Below are positions 8,094 through 15,301 of a DNA stretch of 24,055 nt, piece after piece. How positions within the stretch are numbered: position 1 is the stretch's first letter; each line of letters starts with the position of its first letter. The notes under the pieces are model-generated. The model saw only the letters and a list, made by a program, of their open reading frames with translations, was not told the DNA's origin and ran no database searches. The position numbers were made by a program, and so were the translations under genes. This stretch comes from Rhodospirillales bacterium (lineage in GTDB: Bacteria > Pseudomonadota > Alphaproteobacteria > UBA8366 > JADFVY01): assembly GCA_024644185.1 (NCBI GenBank), contig JAHELM010000002.1, positions 1-24,055 of the forward strand. The letters are read 5' to 3'.

Positions 8094-9032
8094 TCAGTAC
8101 ATATGCACGGCAAGGACGTGCACGACGCCGGTGAACACAAGAATGATGAACAGTGGCAGGTGCAAGACATGCCAAAGCGCGAACAGCCGCTCGTAGAAAC
8201 CGAAACTGGAAACAGTGCGAACCGTCTCCAGATAGACGTCGAGATAGTCGATGGCATCGAGAACATGCTGTTTCCGCTCGGCGCGGCTCCAACCTGCCCG
8301 CCGTGCCTCTTTTCTCAGGGCGCGCCGGATACGTCCACGTGACGCGAAATGTGCCCAGCGGGTTCGAAGGCCCATGAACAGGATACGTACGATGCTGTGC
8401 AATACCGTTGCCGGCGGCGTCAGAACGGCAGTCTCCAGGGCATGTAGCCGCCGCTGGACATCCGGGACGAAGGAAAGGACGGCGCCCAGGCGGTGGTCCG
8501 TGGCCACGGTGATCTGCCGCAATTCGACAAGGCTCATCTTGCGGCCATACAGGCCATAATGAATACGTGAATAGAAATACCGCCCGACAAGGCCACTTCC
8601 GGCCACCAGCAGCATTGAAATCAGAGCAACATTGCTGTTTAGCGACCCAAGCTCGAAATTTGCGTGGAACAGGATCAAGACCGGCCCCACCACACCCAAT
8701 ATCATATGCAGGCGGAACCAGTGTTTCGTGGCGCCCAGCCAGCGCATGAAACGAACGCGCTTTCGAAGCGGATAGAGCAGCAGCAGGAGCATGAGCGACC
8801 CGCCCACAATCCCCAGAGCATAGCCGAGACCCGATTCAGCGGTGAGATACTGTTCGACGCGGCCGCGCCAGCCCAGATAGAGCACCGCGGCGACCAGCGC
8901 ATACGATATCAAGGCGCCTCGATGCCGCTTCGGTGCCACGGCAAGTTCAGACATGCGGGACTGCTGATCCGCGGATGTCGTGAATTGCGATTCCGGGTAT
9001 GCGGGCGAGGGTATGCGGACGGCGGCGGTCAA
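8094..9032 (-). CDS. Integral membrane dihaem b-type cytochrome
   Basis: The 312-residue protein starts at TTG 9032, with GGAGG six bases upstream; a later ATG at 8954 lacks such a site. I see five hydrophobic segments, at about residues 40-54, 70-88, 105-123, 134-152 and 285-309. Two helices carry histidine pairs 14 residues apart: H109/H123 in helix 3 and H291/H305 in helix 5. This H-x13-H arrangement is how two stacked b haems are held in cytochrome b and related quinol oxidoreductases. Further histidines (H104, H288, H310) sit at the helix ends. A basic loop of about 130 residues (155-282) separates helices 4 and 5. As first gene of the operon it is the likely inner-membrane entry or exit point, exchanging electrons between quinol (or the flavoprotein encoded divergently) and the 21-haem cytochrome. 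A ferric-reductase-like relative is possible; no flavin or NADPH domain is present. Confidence 0.8.
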   Translation of the reverse strand: MTAAVRIPSPAYPESQFTTSADQQSRMSELAVAPKRHRGALISYALVAAVLYLGWRGRVEQYLTAESGLGYALGIVGGSLMLLLLLYPLRKRVRFMRWLGATKHWFRLHMILGVVGPVLILFHANFELGSLNSNVALISMLLVAGSGLVGRYFYSRIHYGLYGRKMSLVELRQITVATDHRLGAVLSFVPDVQRRLHALETAVLTPPATVLHSIVRILFMGLRTRWAHFASRGRIRRALRKEARRAGWSRAERKQHVLDAIDYLDVYLETVRTVSSFGFYERLFALWHVLHLPLFIILVFTGVVHVLAVHMY

Positions 9033-9038
9033 ATGCGG

Positions 9039-9043
9039 CCTCC
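9039..9043 (-). promoter_or_regulatory. Strong ribosome binding site for the TTG start at 9032
   Basis: The minus strand reads GGAGG, then six bases, then TTG. This near-ideal site decides the start of the membrane cytochrome b over the later in-frame ATG at 8954. Confidence 0.65.
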
Positions 9044-9401
9044 GCGGAATTCGAATTGCCGGCCGCGGCTGGGTATGTCCGCAGGTGACCTATATGCTGT
9101 CGTATCAGCGAACACTCCGCGGCTCCTTCAGTTTTCAGCGCCCATTTCCGACCACCCGAGCGCGCGATTTTCCCCTGTTATTGACGCCGCCTGACGCGAT
9201 TTTCGCCCCTGCGGCGAGCCTGTCCATACGACAAATGATGTAGAGAAGGCCTTGCAGGGAGCCCAATCCACTCCCATCGTATGGGCAATTCACCTGTTTT
9301 ATGTTAAAAAAATTAAGGAGTCATTGACGGGAGGAAAATATTCCACAATTTTAGAAGAAAAAAGTTATAAATAATTTTAGATAAAACTACAAATACAGTA
9401 A

Positions 9402-9428
9402 AATATGCACATCGTTAAATAATATGCA
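9402..9428. repeat. Direct repeat AATATGCA x2
   Basis: AATATGCA occurs at 9402-9409 and 9421-9428, with starts 19 bases apart. The second copy includes the palindrome ATGCAT. A regulator binding site is possible, but the surrounding AT richness makes chance repeats likely. Confidence 0.35.
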
Positions 9429-9441
9429 TTCTAATAACGAT
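9411..9441. repeat. Inverted repeat ATCGTTA-N17-TAACGAT
   Basis: This perfect seven-base inverted repeat lies in the AT-rich core of the divergent region, centred within half a base of the ATGCAT palindrome. Its size and position suit a dimeric regulator's operator serving both operons. ATCGTTAA also occurs at 17331 upstream of the beta-helix gene. Confidence 0.45.
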
Positions 9442-9541
9442 TTCTCTTGTTATTATATAACTATCTACTAACACGAGAATTAAAAAATACGTATTAAGAC
9501 AATATAGCGAGTTAATGAATACGGAATGCGAACTTTATGTG

Positions 9542-9605
9542 ACCACAAAAGCCACATATGGTAATTTATCGTATATAATATCGATGGCAAAAATGTGGTT
9601 TTTTT
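9542..9605 (+). terminator. Hairpin with alternative 5' arms followed by T7
   Basis: ATGTGGT (9593-9599) is followed directly by a T-run (9599-9605). It can pair with either CCACAT (9552-9557) or ACCACA (9542-9547), and the loop contains a smaller ATCG/CGAT stem. This resembles an intrinsic terminator on the plus strand, although the stem is short and the loop long. It could end a short leader or small RNA made from the AT-rich region, or act as an attenuator before the flavoprotein gene. Confidence 0.35.
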
Positions 9606-9674
9606 ATGAAATTCTTGTGCTTTAGCTAAAAGTCTTGGATTTATGTTTTATTAATTGATGGTGTTGATATTGGG

Positions 9675-9705
9675 GGCGGGGATTTGGCGCCGCCTGTCCC
9701 CCGCC
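9675..9705 (+). promoter_or_regulatory. GC-rich hairpin in the flavoprotein leader
   Basis: GGCGGGG (9675-9681) and CCCCGCC (9699-9705) form a seven-pair stem around a loop holding GGCGCC. It lies 70 bases before the flavoprotein start, just downstream of the AT-rich core. It could shape the 5' leader; no known riboswitch was recognised. Confidence 0.3.
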
Positions 9706-9774
9706 GCCGGTCCGGGTTCATTGCCCGGACGACGAAATCGGAGGCTTCAATCTGGCACGGAGCCGGTTATCGAA

Positions 9775-11085
9775 ATGTCATCGCGCGATCTCTTGATTCT
9801 GGCGTTTTATGTTGTTCCGGCCGTTGTCGTGCTGGCATTGTACCTGCGCCTGCGCGGCAGGGGGCAACGGCACCTGATCGCCATACGGGACGCCGCCATT
9901 AATGCTGGCCTGACGGAACCCGCTTCGCTTCACCCGGTTATCAATCCGAACCGCTGCATCGGGTGCAATATGTGTGCGAATGCATGCCCCGAAAAATTCG
10001 TCGTTGGTGTTATCGGGGGAAAGGCCGAACTGATCGATCCGTCGCGCTGCATCGGCCATGGGGCCTGCAAGGCGGCATGCCCGGTCGACGCGATCACGCT
10101 GGTATTCGGCACCGCGAAGCGGGGCGTGGACATTCCGGTCGTGAGTCCAAGTTTCGAGACCAATGTCCCGGGAATCTTCATCGCCGGCGAGTTGGGGGGG
10201 ATGGGGTTGATCCGGAACGCGGTGACCCAGGGTCGGCAGGCAGTGGAGGCGATTTCGAAGCTGAAGGGGATAGGTCGTGGCGGGAACCTGGATCTCGTGA
10301 TCGTCGGATCTGGACCCGCGGGTTTCGCCGCGTCGCTGAAGGCGAAGGAGCTGGGACTGCGCTTTGTAACGCTGGAGCAGGACACGCTTGGCGGAACCGT
10401 GGCGCATTATCCGCGGGGCAAGGTCGTGATGACCGCCCCGATGCAGCTTCCGCTGATCGGCACGGCGAAATTCACGGAAACGACGAAGGAAGCGCTGTTG
10501 GAGTTCTGGCAGACGGCGGAAATAAAGGCCGGGCTTACGATCAAGTATCAGGAACGGGTCGAGGAAGTCGTACCTTCTGGTGCCGGCTTCGTTGTCCGGA
10601 CTGCGCTCAACTCTTATGAAACGCGCGCCGTTCTGCTTTCGATCGGGCGGCGTGGCACGCCGCGCACGCTCGACGTCCCCGGGGAACATTTTCCCAAAGT
10701 GGTTTACCGCCTGGTCGATTCCGAACAATATAGCGGCAGGAGTGTTCTTGTCGTCGGTGGCGGCGACTCTGCGCTTGAGGCTGCCGCTGCCATTGCGGCG
10801 GAGCAGGGCACCGCGGTGACGCTGTCCTATCGGGGCGAAGGGTTCGCCCGGGCCAAGGAAAAGAACCGGCAGAAGATAGCCGAAGCCGAGGCCATCGGTC
10901 GCATTACTGTGCTGATGGAATCGTCCGTCGAGGCGATCACCGAGCACGGCGTTCGGATTCGGCACAAGGAACATGCGATCGAATTGCCGAACGACGCGGT
11001 CATCGTAGCCGCCGGCGGCATCCTGCCGACACCGTTCCTGAAAAAAATCGGGATCGAAGTGGAGACAAAATATGGAACATCCTGA
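9775..11085 (+). CDS. Membrane-anchored ferredoxin-flavoprotein NAD(P)-type oxidoreductase
   Basis: The 436-residue protein starts at ATG 9775; the frame is open upstream, but the added residues resemble no known signal. GGAG lies 12 bases before the ATG. Residues 6-24 are a membrane anchor. Two ferredoxin-type sites follow: CIGCNMCANACP (C61, C64, C67, C71) and CIGHGACKAACP (C92, H95, C98, C102), where histidine replaces the second cysteine. Residues about 172-436 are a thioredoxin-reductase-like fold, with FAD motif GSGPAG (178-183) and NAD(P) motif GGGDSALE. The redox CXXC of true thioredoxin reductases is absent. The FAD-domain closing motif VPGIFIAGE sits at residues 131-139, before the GxGxxG motif, and the C-terminus ends just after LPTPFLKKIG, so the fold looks circularly permuted. 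It probably couples NAD(P)H to the membrane electron chain. It overlaps the next gene by 14 bases. Confidence 0.85.
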   Translation: MSSRDLLILAFYVVPAVVVLALYLRLRGRGQRHLIAIRDAAINAGLTEPASLHPVINPNRCIGCNMCANACPEKFVVGVIGGKAELIDPSRCIGHGACKAACPVDAITLVFGTAKRGVDIPVVSPSFETNVPGIFIAGELGGMGLIRNAVTQGRQAVEAISKLKGIGRGGNLDLVIVGSGPAGFAASLKAKELGLRFVTLEQDTLGGTVAHYPRGKVVMTAPMQLPLIGTAKFTETTKEALLEFWQTAEIKAGLTIKYQERVEEVVPSGAGFVVRTALNSYETRAVLLSIGRRGTPRTLDVPGEHFPKVVYRLVDSEQYSGRSVLVVGGGDSALEAAAAIAAEQGTAVTLSYRGEGFARAKEKNRQKIAEAEAIGRITVLMESSVEAITEHGVRIRHKEHAIELPNDAVIVAAGGILPTPFLKKIGIEVETKYGTS

Positions 11086-13123
11086 CCGCGCCATGACCCA
11101 ATGCCGGGCGACGGCTCCGCGCATTCGCCCATTCGGACTCTGGCCGGTATTGTGCATGCTGGCTGTTCTGATTGCAGGCGCGTCGGCGCAGGCGGCCGGC
11201 CTGGCGGATGCCGAGGCAGCGATCCGTGTGCGGGACTATGCCGGTGCAGTCCGTATTTTGCAGCCGCTGGCAAGTCGTGGCGATGCCGAGGCGCAGTACC
11301 AGCTCGCCAGTCTTTACCGGGCCGGGCGCGGCGTCGAAAGAAACGACGAAATCGCCTCGGGTCTCCTGTTGAAGGCGGCCGGTCAGGGCCATGCCAAGGC
11401 GCAGTTCAATCTGGGCGTCATGTATGAAAACGGGTGGGGCGTCCCGGTACAACCGGATCAGGCGCGCCGCTGGTACGCCGCCGCGGCAGCGCAGGGCCAC
11501 GAGATGGCGCAGGCAAAACTGGCCGCGTCCGGCGGGGCCGGCACAGCGGGAACCAGCGCTGGCGACGACCTCGACCAGGCGCTGCGCCGGGCCGTGGCCA
11601 AGGGTGAGGCCGACGAGGTGCGCCGCCAAATTGCCCGTGGCGCCGATGCCAACCGTGCCGACAAGGCTGGACGGACGCCACTGTTCGAGGCAACGCTGCG
11701 TGGTCATGGCGCGGTCGTTCAAGCGTTGCTGGCGCAGAGGGTGGATGTCAATTCGCGGGATCGCGCGGGCGATACCCCGCTTCTGGTGGCCGCCCGCGAA
11801 GGAAGTACGGATATCGCCGCGATGCTGGTGCGCGCGGGTGCCAATACCGAAATAGCGGACACCGCCGGGAATACGCCGCTGATCGTTGCCGCCGGAAAAG
11901 GGTATGCACCGATCGTGGCCATGCTGCTGTCGGGTGGCGCCAACGTCCAGGCGACGAACAAGAAAGGCTGGTCGGCGCTGGAGGCGGCCAAGCGGAAAGG
12001 AAATACCTCGATCGGCGAAACGCTGGTCGCGGCCGGTGCGCGCCCACAAACCGCGCCCGCGGGCACTGGCACCGTAGCTTCCGTCCCGGTCGAAACCCTG
12101 CTCTCTGCCGGCGATACCGCGGACGGTGGCCAGCCAACGATCGTCGAGGCGGCCTGGCGCGGGCAGGAGAACGTGGTCCGCGCCTTGCTGGCTCGCAAGG
12201 TTGACGTCAATTCGCGCGACGCCGAAGGGCACACCGCGTTGAGTCGGGCTGCCTGGCAAGGTCATGATCCGATTGTCGCCGTGCTGCTGGCGCATGGTGC
12301 TGACCCGCGCCTGGCGCAGCCGGATGGCAAGACACCGCTGATGTGGGCGGCTGAAAATGGACGGGACGCAGTCCTGCGAAGGCTGGTTTCGGCGGGCGGC
12401 GACGTCAATGCGAAGCAAAAGGAAGGCGATACCGCGCTGCTGTTTGCCATCGCGGGGAGCCACGCGTCGGCGGTATCGACACTGCTGGCCGCCGGTGCGG
12501 ACGCAAATCTTTCGGGGCGCGATGGGAAGTCGCCGCTCATGCGCGCAGCGGGACTGGGACAGGTGGAGATTGCGCGCGCACTGCTCAAACGCGGTGCAAG
12601 GATCGATGCGGTCGACCCGGCTGGTCGCTCGGCGCTGTGGATGGCCGCCGACCAGGGCCGAACCGAGACGGTCCGACTGCTTCTGGCCGGCAAGGTGCAG
12701 GTCGATGGACGCGATCGCGCGGAACAGACGGCATTGATGCGGGCGGCCAGGCAGGGCAGCGACGCCAGCGTAGAGGCGCTGCTCGCGGCCGGCGCGAATG
12801 TGCGCCTGGTCAGCGATCAGGGGAATTCGCCGCTGATGTTTGCGGCCGATCGAGGAAATACGGCCGTGGTGCGACGGTTGCTTGCCGCCGAATCGGAAAT
12901 CGACCTAAGGAACAACAACGGGAATACGGCGTTGATTCTGGCCGCGGCTGCCGGGTACCGCGAGACGGTCCTGGCGTTGCTTGAAGGGGGCGCGAACCCC
13001 GATTTGCGGAACACCAAGCGTGAACAGGCACAGACGCTTGCGGCGGCAGCGGGACACGACGAGATCGTCAAACTGCTTACCCAGGAGAGCGACGGTAAGA
13101 GTTGGCTGAAGGGGCTGTTCTGA
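11072..13123 (+). CDS. Exported Sel1-ankyrin repeat protein
   Basis: ATG 11072 has GGAG seven to eight bases upstream and overlaps the flavoprotein stop, indicating coupled translation (ATG 11093 is an alternative). The 683-residue product has a signal peptide at about residues 19-42 (ending SAQAAG). Sel1/TPR-like repeats (about 68-150) show the AQYxLAxLYxxGxGV pattern. From residue 165 there are about 15 ankyrin repeats with the usual GxTxLxxAAxxGxxxxVxxLLxxGAxxN pattern. A short linker (about residues 325-350) splits them into groups of five and ten. There is no catalytic domain. Exported ankyrin proteins are known as protein-binding scaffolds, for example AnkB near catalase in Pseudomonas. 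Here it probably binds or protects periplasmic cytochromes or the flavoprotein complex (inference). Some neighbouring repeats are similar, suggesting internal duplication. Confidence 0.88.
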   Translation: MEHPDRAMTQCRATAPRIRPFGLWPVLCMLAVLIAGASAQAAGLADAEAAIRVRDYAGAVRILQPLASRGDAEAQYQLASLYRAGRGVERNDEIASGLLLKAAGQGHAKAQFNLGVMYENGWGVPVQPDQARRWYAAAAAQGHEMAQAKLAASGGAGTAGTSAGDDLDQALRRAVAKGEADEVRRQIARGADANRADKAGRTPLFEATLRGHGAVVQALLAQRVDVNSRDRAGDTPLLVAAREGSTDIAAMLVRAGANTEIADTAGNTPLIVAAGKGYAPIVAMLLSGGANVQATNKKGWSALEAAKRKGNTSIGETLVAAGARPQTAPAGTGTVASVPVETLLSAGDTADGGQPTIVEAAWRGQENVVRALLARKVDVNSRDAEGHTALSRAAWQGHDPIVAVLLAHGADPRLAQPDGKTPLMWAAENGRDAVLRRLVSAGGDVNAKQKEGDTALLFAIAGSHASAVSTLLAAGADANLSGRDGKSPLMRAAGLGQVEIARALLKRGARIDAVDPAGRSALWMAADQGRTETVRLLLAGKVQVDGRDRAEQTALMRAARQGSDASVEALLAAGANVRLVSDQGNSPLMFAADRGNTAVVRRLLAAESEIDLRNNNGNTALILAAAAGYRETVLALLEGGANPDLRNTKREQAQTLAAAAGHDEIVKLLTQESDGKSWLKGLF

Positions 13124-13160
13124 TCCGACCGCGATCAGGCTGATCGGCCCGATCGCCTGG
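13120..13160. terminator. Nested GATC palindromes after the ankyrin gene
   Basis: CTGATC-N7-GATCAG (13120-13138) overlaps the stop codon. A second near-palindrome, GGCTGATCGG/CCCGATCGCC, follows (about 13138-13157). The two share bases and so are mutually exclusive. There is no T-run, so intrinsic termination is uncertain. Confidence 0.35.
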
Positions 13161-13456
13161 CTCGTCTGGTGTTCAGGAAGCGCACCGTATTGCATCGGGA
13201 TACCCGATGAGGGTTGGGCGCGCTATGGGCGTGGACGGCCGATTCCAGGAATAAATCATAGGCTAGTTCATTGATTCTGCGGCCATAGCCCCGGATCGCC
13301 CGTGGGCTCCTTATGCATGGCCCGCGTCGCTGGGTTGCGAAAACCATTGTCACAGGACGGTTTTTGTTATAGTAATGCTAAACAAGGCTAAGAAATAATT
13401 AACAAACGTCAATGGGGCTATATATCGGGATCGAACGGTAGCGAAATTTTCGTGCG
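13161..13456. other. Intergenic region upstream of the histidine kinase
   Basis: No gene was found here. The first 180 bases have no recognised signal. From about 13340 the sequence becomes AT-richer and holds a candidate promoter. The last 80 bases include AATTAACAAACG but no firm operator. Confidence 0.5.
13347..13375 (+). promoter_or_regulatory. Candidate sigma-70 promoter for the histidine kinase
   Basis: TTGTCA (13347-13352) is followed by TATAGT (13368-13373, 15-base spacer) or TAGTAA (13370-13375, 17-base spacer), in a local AT-rich stretch about 80 bases before the kinase start. Confidence 0.4.
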
Positions 13457-15226
13457 ATGGGGGGTCGAGGGATGGGCTCGACGCGGGTTTCGCCGACACG
13501 TCAGCGGATCGATGTGGCGCACATGCAGGATGTGCACTCGTGGGTTCGCGTTATTCGGCGGTTAGTCAGGGGTGAAAATGCAGGTGCCCGGTCCGATGAC
13601 GACAGGGCGTCGATGTTTCATCTGCTGAAATATTTTTCGGTAACCAGTGCAATAGCGTTTCTTGTCGTTTCGGTCTCGCTGATCGCGATCGACCGGGCGC
13701 ACGAATTTGACAAGATCATCGAGTCCGTTGAACGACAGAATGTAGGTATCGCCCATTCTTTCGGTAATGTCGTGTGGCCAAAATTCGCGGGCTACTCGAC
13801 GCCGATTTCCGATGGCGTCCTGACCGGTGGACTGGCCAGCGCCGCGCGTCTGCACGACGAGGTGCTGAGGCTGACGGGCGGGTTGCCGATCCTGAAGATC
13901 AATATCTACGATCCTTACGGGGTCGTCGTCTATTCGACGAATCCGCGCGAGATCGGCAATGTGAAGGAAGACAACCTTCCGCTGCTGGCCTCGGCGCGGA
14001 ACGGGGTGCCGAAAAGCAAATATCTGCATCGTCACGTCTTCGATGCGGTCAGCGGGCCGGTGGACCATCGCGATATGGTCGAAAGCTATTTGCCCATTCT
14101 GGGTGTCGGCGGGAACGTGGACGGGGAGTTGGAAATCTATACCGACGTGTCCACCGATATTCTGATTCTGGGCCACAAGACGCGCGAGACGGCATTGATC
14201 GTGGGGACGGTATTTCTCGCTCTTTACCTTCTCCTGGTCGCGATTGTGAAACGCGCCGATCGGGTCGTGGCACGGCAATACGCGAGTGTCGTGCGTAGCC
14301 GCGAGCGTCTGAACGAAAAGAATGCCGCGCTGATGGACGAGATTTCCCAGCGTCGGCGCCTGATGCAGGATCTGCAGGTTTCGGAGCAGCGGTACAGGGA
14401 GTTGTCCGATCGACTGATCAATGCTCAGGAGGAGGAACGGACGCGAATTGCCCGCGAACTGCACGATGGCGTCGGGCAGGGTTTGACGGGCATGAAGTAC
14501 CGGATCGAAAGGGTCGCCAGCCGAATGACCGGAAGGCAGAACCGCGAAGCGCGTGAAGACCTGGAGGCCACGGTTTGCGCCATTCAGCGCAATATGGAGG
14601 AAATTCGCAGTATTGCCATGGGGCTACGGCCGTCCATGCTGGACGACCTGGGCATCCTGGCCACCTTGGCGTGGTCCTGTCGTACATTCCGGAATACCTA
14701 TCGGGATATCGATGTCATCCAGAATGTGCATGTCGCCGAGACAGCCGTGCCGGATGCCCTGAAAACGGTCGTCTACCGGACCTTGCAGGAAGCGATGAAC
14801 AACGTCGCGAAACATGCCCAGGCCACCAGGATCCGGGTGGGCCTGGTGCGACGTGGCGAGCGGATCTGTTTCACGATCAGCGACAATGGTCGGGGAATTG
14901 CCGGCAGTCATGGCGATGGCGTTGGTGATGTGCGCCCGAGGCTGGGACTTGTGAGCCTGCGGGAGCGTGCCATGAATTTCGGATGCGCATTCCGCCTGCG
15001 GTCGATCAAGGGGATTGGCACGTCGATCAGCATTAGCTGGCCGCTGCCTGTCGCGGAACAGCCGGCGGCCCCCGCCAGGCGCAACGATCGTTCCGGGAAA
15101 GCTGGAAGTTTTCTGGCCACGGTTCCAGACACGGCACGATCGGTTCCGTCGGCCACCTTGAACTTCTCGAGGTTGTCGGAAAGGAAATCCGCCGATGCAA
15201 TCAGATTGGATGCATCCGTCGGCTGA
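13457..15226 (+). CDS. Membrane sensor histidine kinase, HisKA_3 (NarL-partner) type
   Basis: The 589-residue frame has transmembrane helices at about 58-78 and 245-264. These enclose a periplasmic sensor domain of about 165 residues with a Cache-like look (KINIYDPYGVVVYST). Then come a coiled linker (275-315), the dimerisation/phosphoacceptor region with H336 in ARELHDGVGQGL, and an ATPase domain (about 430-520) with an N box (EAMNNVAKHA), a G1 box (SDNGRGI) and LGLVSLRERA. A tail of about 55 residues looks unstructured. The HisKA_3 class pairs with LuxR-type regulators such as the one encoded convergently just beyond it. There is no haem motif, so the signal is unknown, perhaps a substrate or redox state of the nearby pathway. 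The start is uncertain: ATG 13457 lacks a clear ribosome site, and 13472, 13523 and 13613 are possible. Confidence 0.9.
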   Translation: MGGRGMGSTRVSPTRQRIDVAHMQDVHSWVRVIRRLVRGENAGARSDDDRASMFHLLKYFSVTSAIAFLVVSVSLIAIDRAHEFDKIIESVERQNVGIAHSFGNVVWPKFAGYSTPISDGVLTGGLASAARLHDEVLRLTGGLPILKINIYDPYGVVVYSTNPREIGNVKEDNLPLLASARNGVPKSKYLHRHVFDAVSGPVDHRDMVESYLPILGVGGNVDGELEIYTDVSTDILILGHKTRETALIVGTVFLALYLLLVAIVKRADRVVARQYASVVRSRERLNEKNAALMDEISQRRRLMQDLQVSEQRYRELSDRLINAQEEERTRIARELHDGVGQGLTGMKYRIERVASRMTGRQNREAREDLEATVCAIQRNMEEIRSIAMGLRPSMLDDLGILATLAWSCRTFRNTYRDIDVIQNVHVAETAVPDALKTVVYRTLQEAMNNVAKHAQATRIRVGLVRRGERICFTISDNGRGIAGSHGDGVGDVRPRLGLVSLRERAMNFGCAFRLRSIKGIGTSISISWPLPVAEQPAAPARRNDRSGKAGSFLATVPDTARSVPSATLNFSRLSERKSADAIRLDASVG

Positions 15227-15260
15227 AGCCGTCCCTGATCTGTTGGAAAATGTCGGGCGA

Positions 15261-15297
15261 GCGACCGGGACGAATGGGGACCGTCCGGTCCGGTCGC
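15261..15297. terminator. Hairpin between convergent kinase and regulator genes
   Basis: GCGACCGG (15261-15268) pairs perfectly with CCGGTCGC (15290-15297) in the 75-base gap between the two stop codons, and GGAC/GTCC can extend it. It can fold on both strands and so could be a bidirectional terminator, but there is no flanking T-run. Confidence 0.4.
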
Positions 15298-15301
15298 GCC
15301 G

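Larger units (their letters stand above)
9033..9774. promoter_or_regulatory. Divergent intergenic region with AT-rich core
   Basis: These 742 bases separate the cytochrome operon (minus) from the flavoprotein operon (plus), so promoters for both should be here. The flanks (9033-9290 and 9670-9774) have normal high GC. Between about 9295 and 9660 the GC content falls to roughly a quarter by hand count, lowest at 9361-9420. No sigma-70 promoter stands out. TTGACG at 9324 has only poor -10 partners, and the AT-rich core offers many weak -10-like hexamers. The core holds an inverted repeat, a short direct repeat and a hairpin followed by T7, listed separately. No convincing protein-coding gene is present. 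Confidence 0.65.

Noticed and set aside
8065..8292. N-terminal extension of the 21-haem cytochrome frame containing an extra CSRCH motif
   Set aside because: It overlaps the membrane cytochrome b gene, lacks a signal peptide at its start and would bury the real one. The CSRCH is most likely an accident of the overlapping frame.
9515..9625. 36-codon open frame in the AT-rich island beginning MNTECELYV
   Set aside because: It has no ribosome binding site, no recognisable domain, and overlaps the hairpin-T7 structure. Short frames are expected in AT-rich DNA on chance.
9655..9668. FNR-like TTGAT-N4-TTGAT
   Set aside because: An FNR site needs an inverted second half (ATCAA). Here the halves are direct repeats.
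9655..9774. 40-codon upstream extension of the flavoprotein
   Set aside because: The added residues are Arg/Pro/Gly-rich with no conserved features. ATG 9775 directly precedes the membrane anchor.
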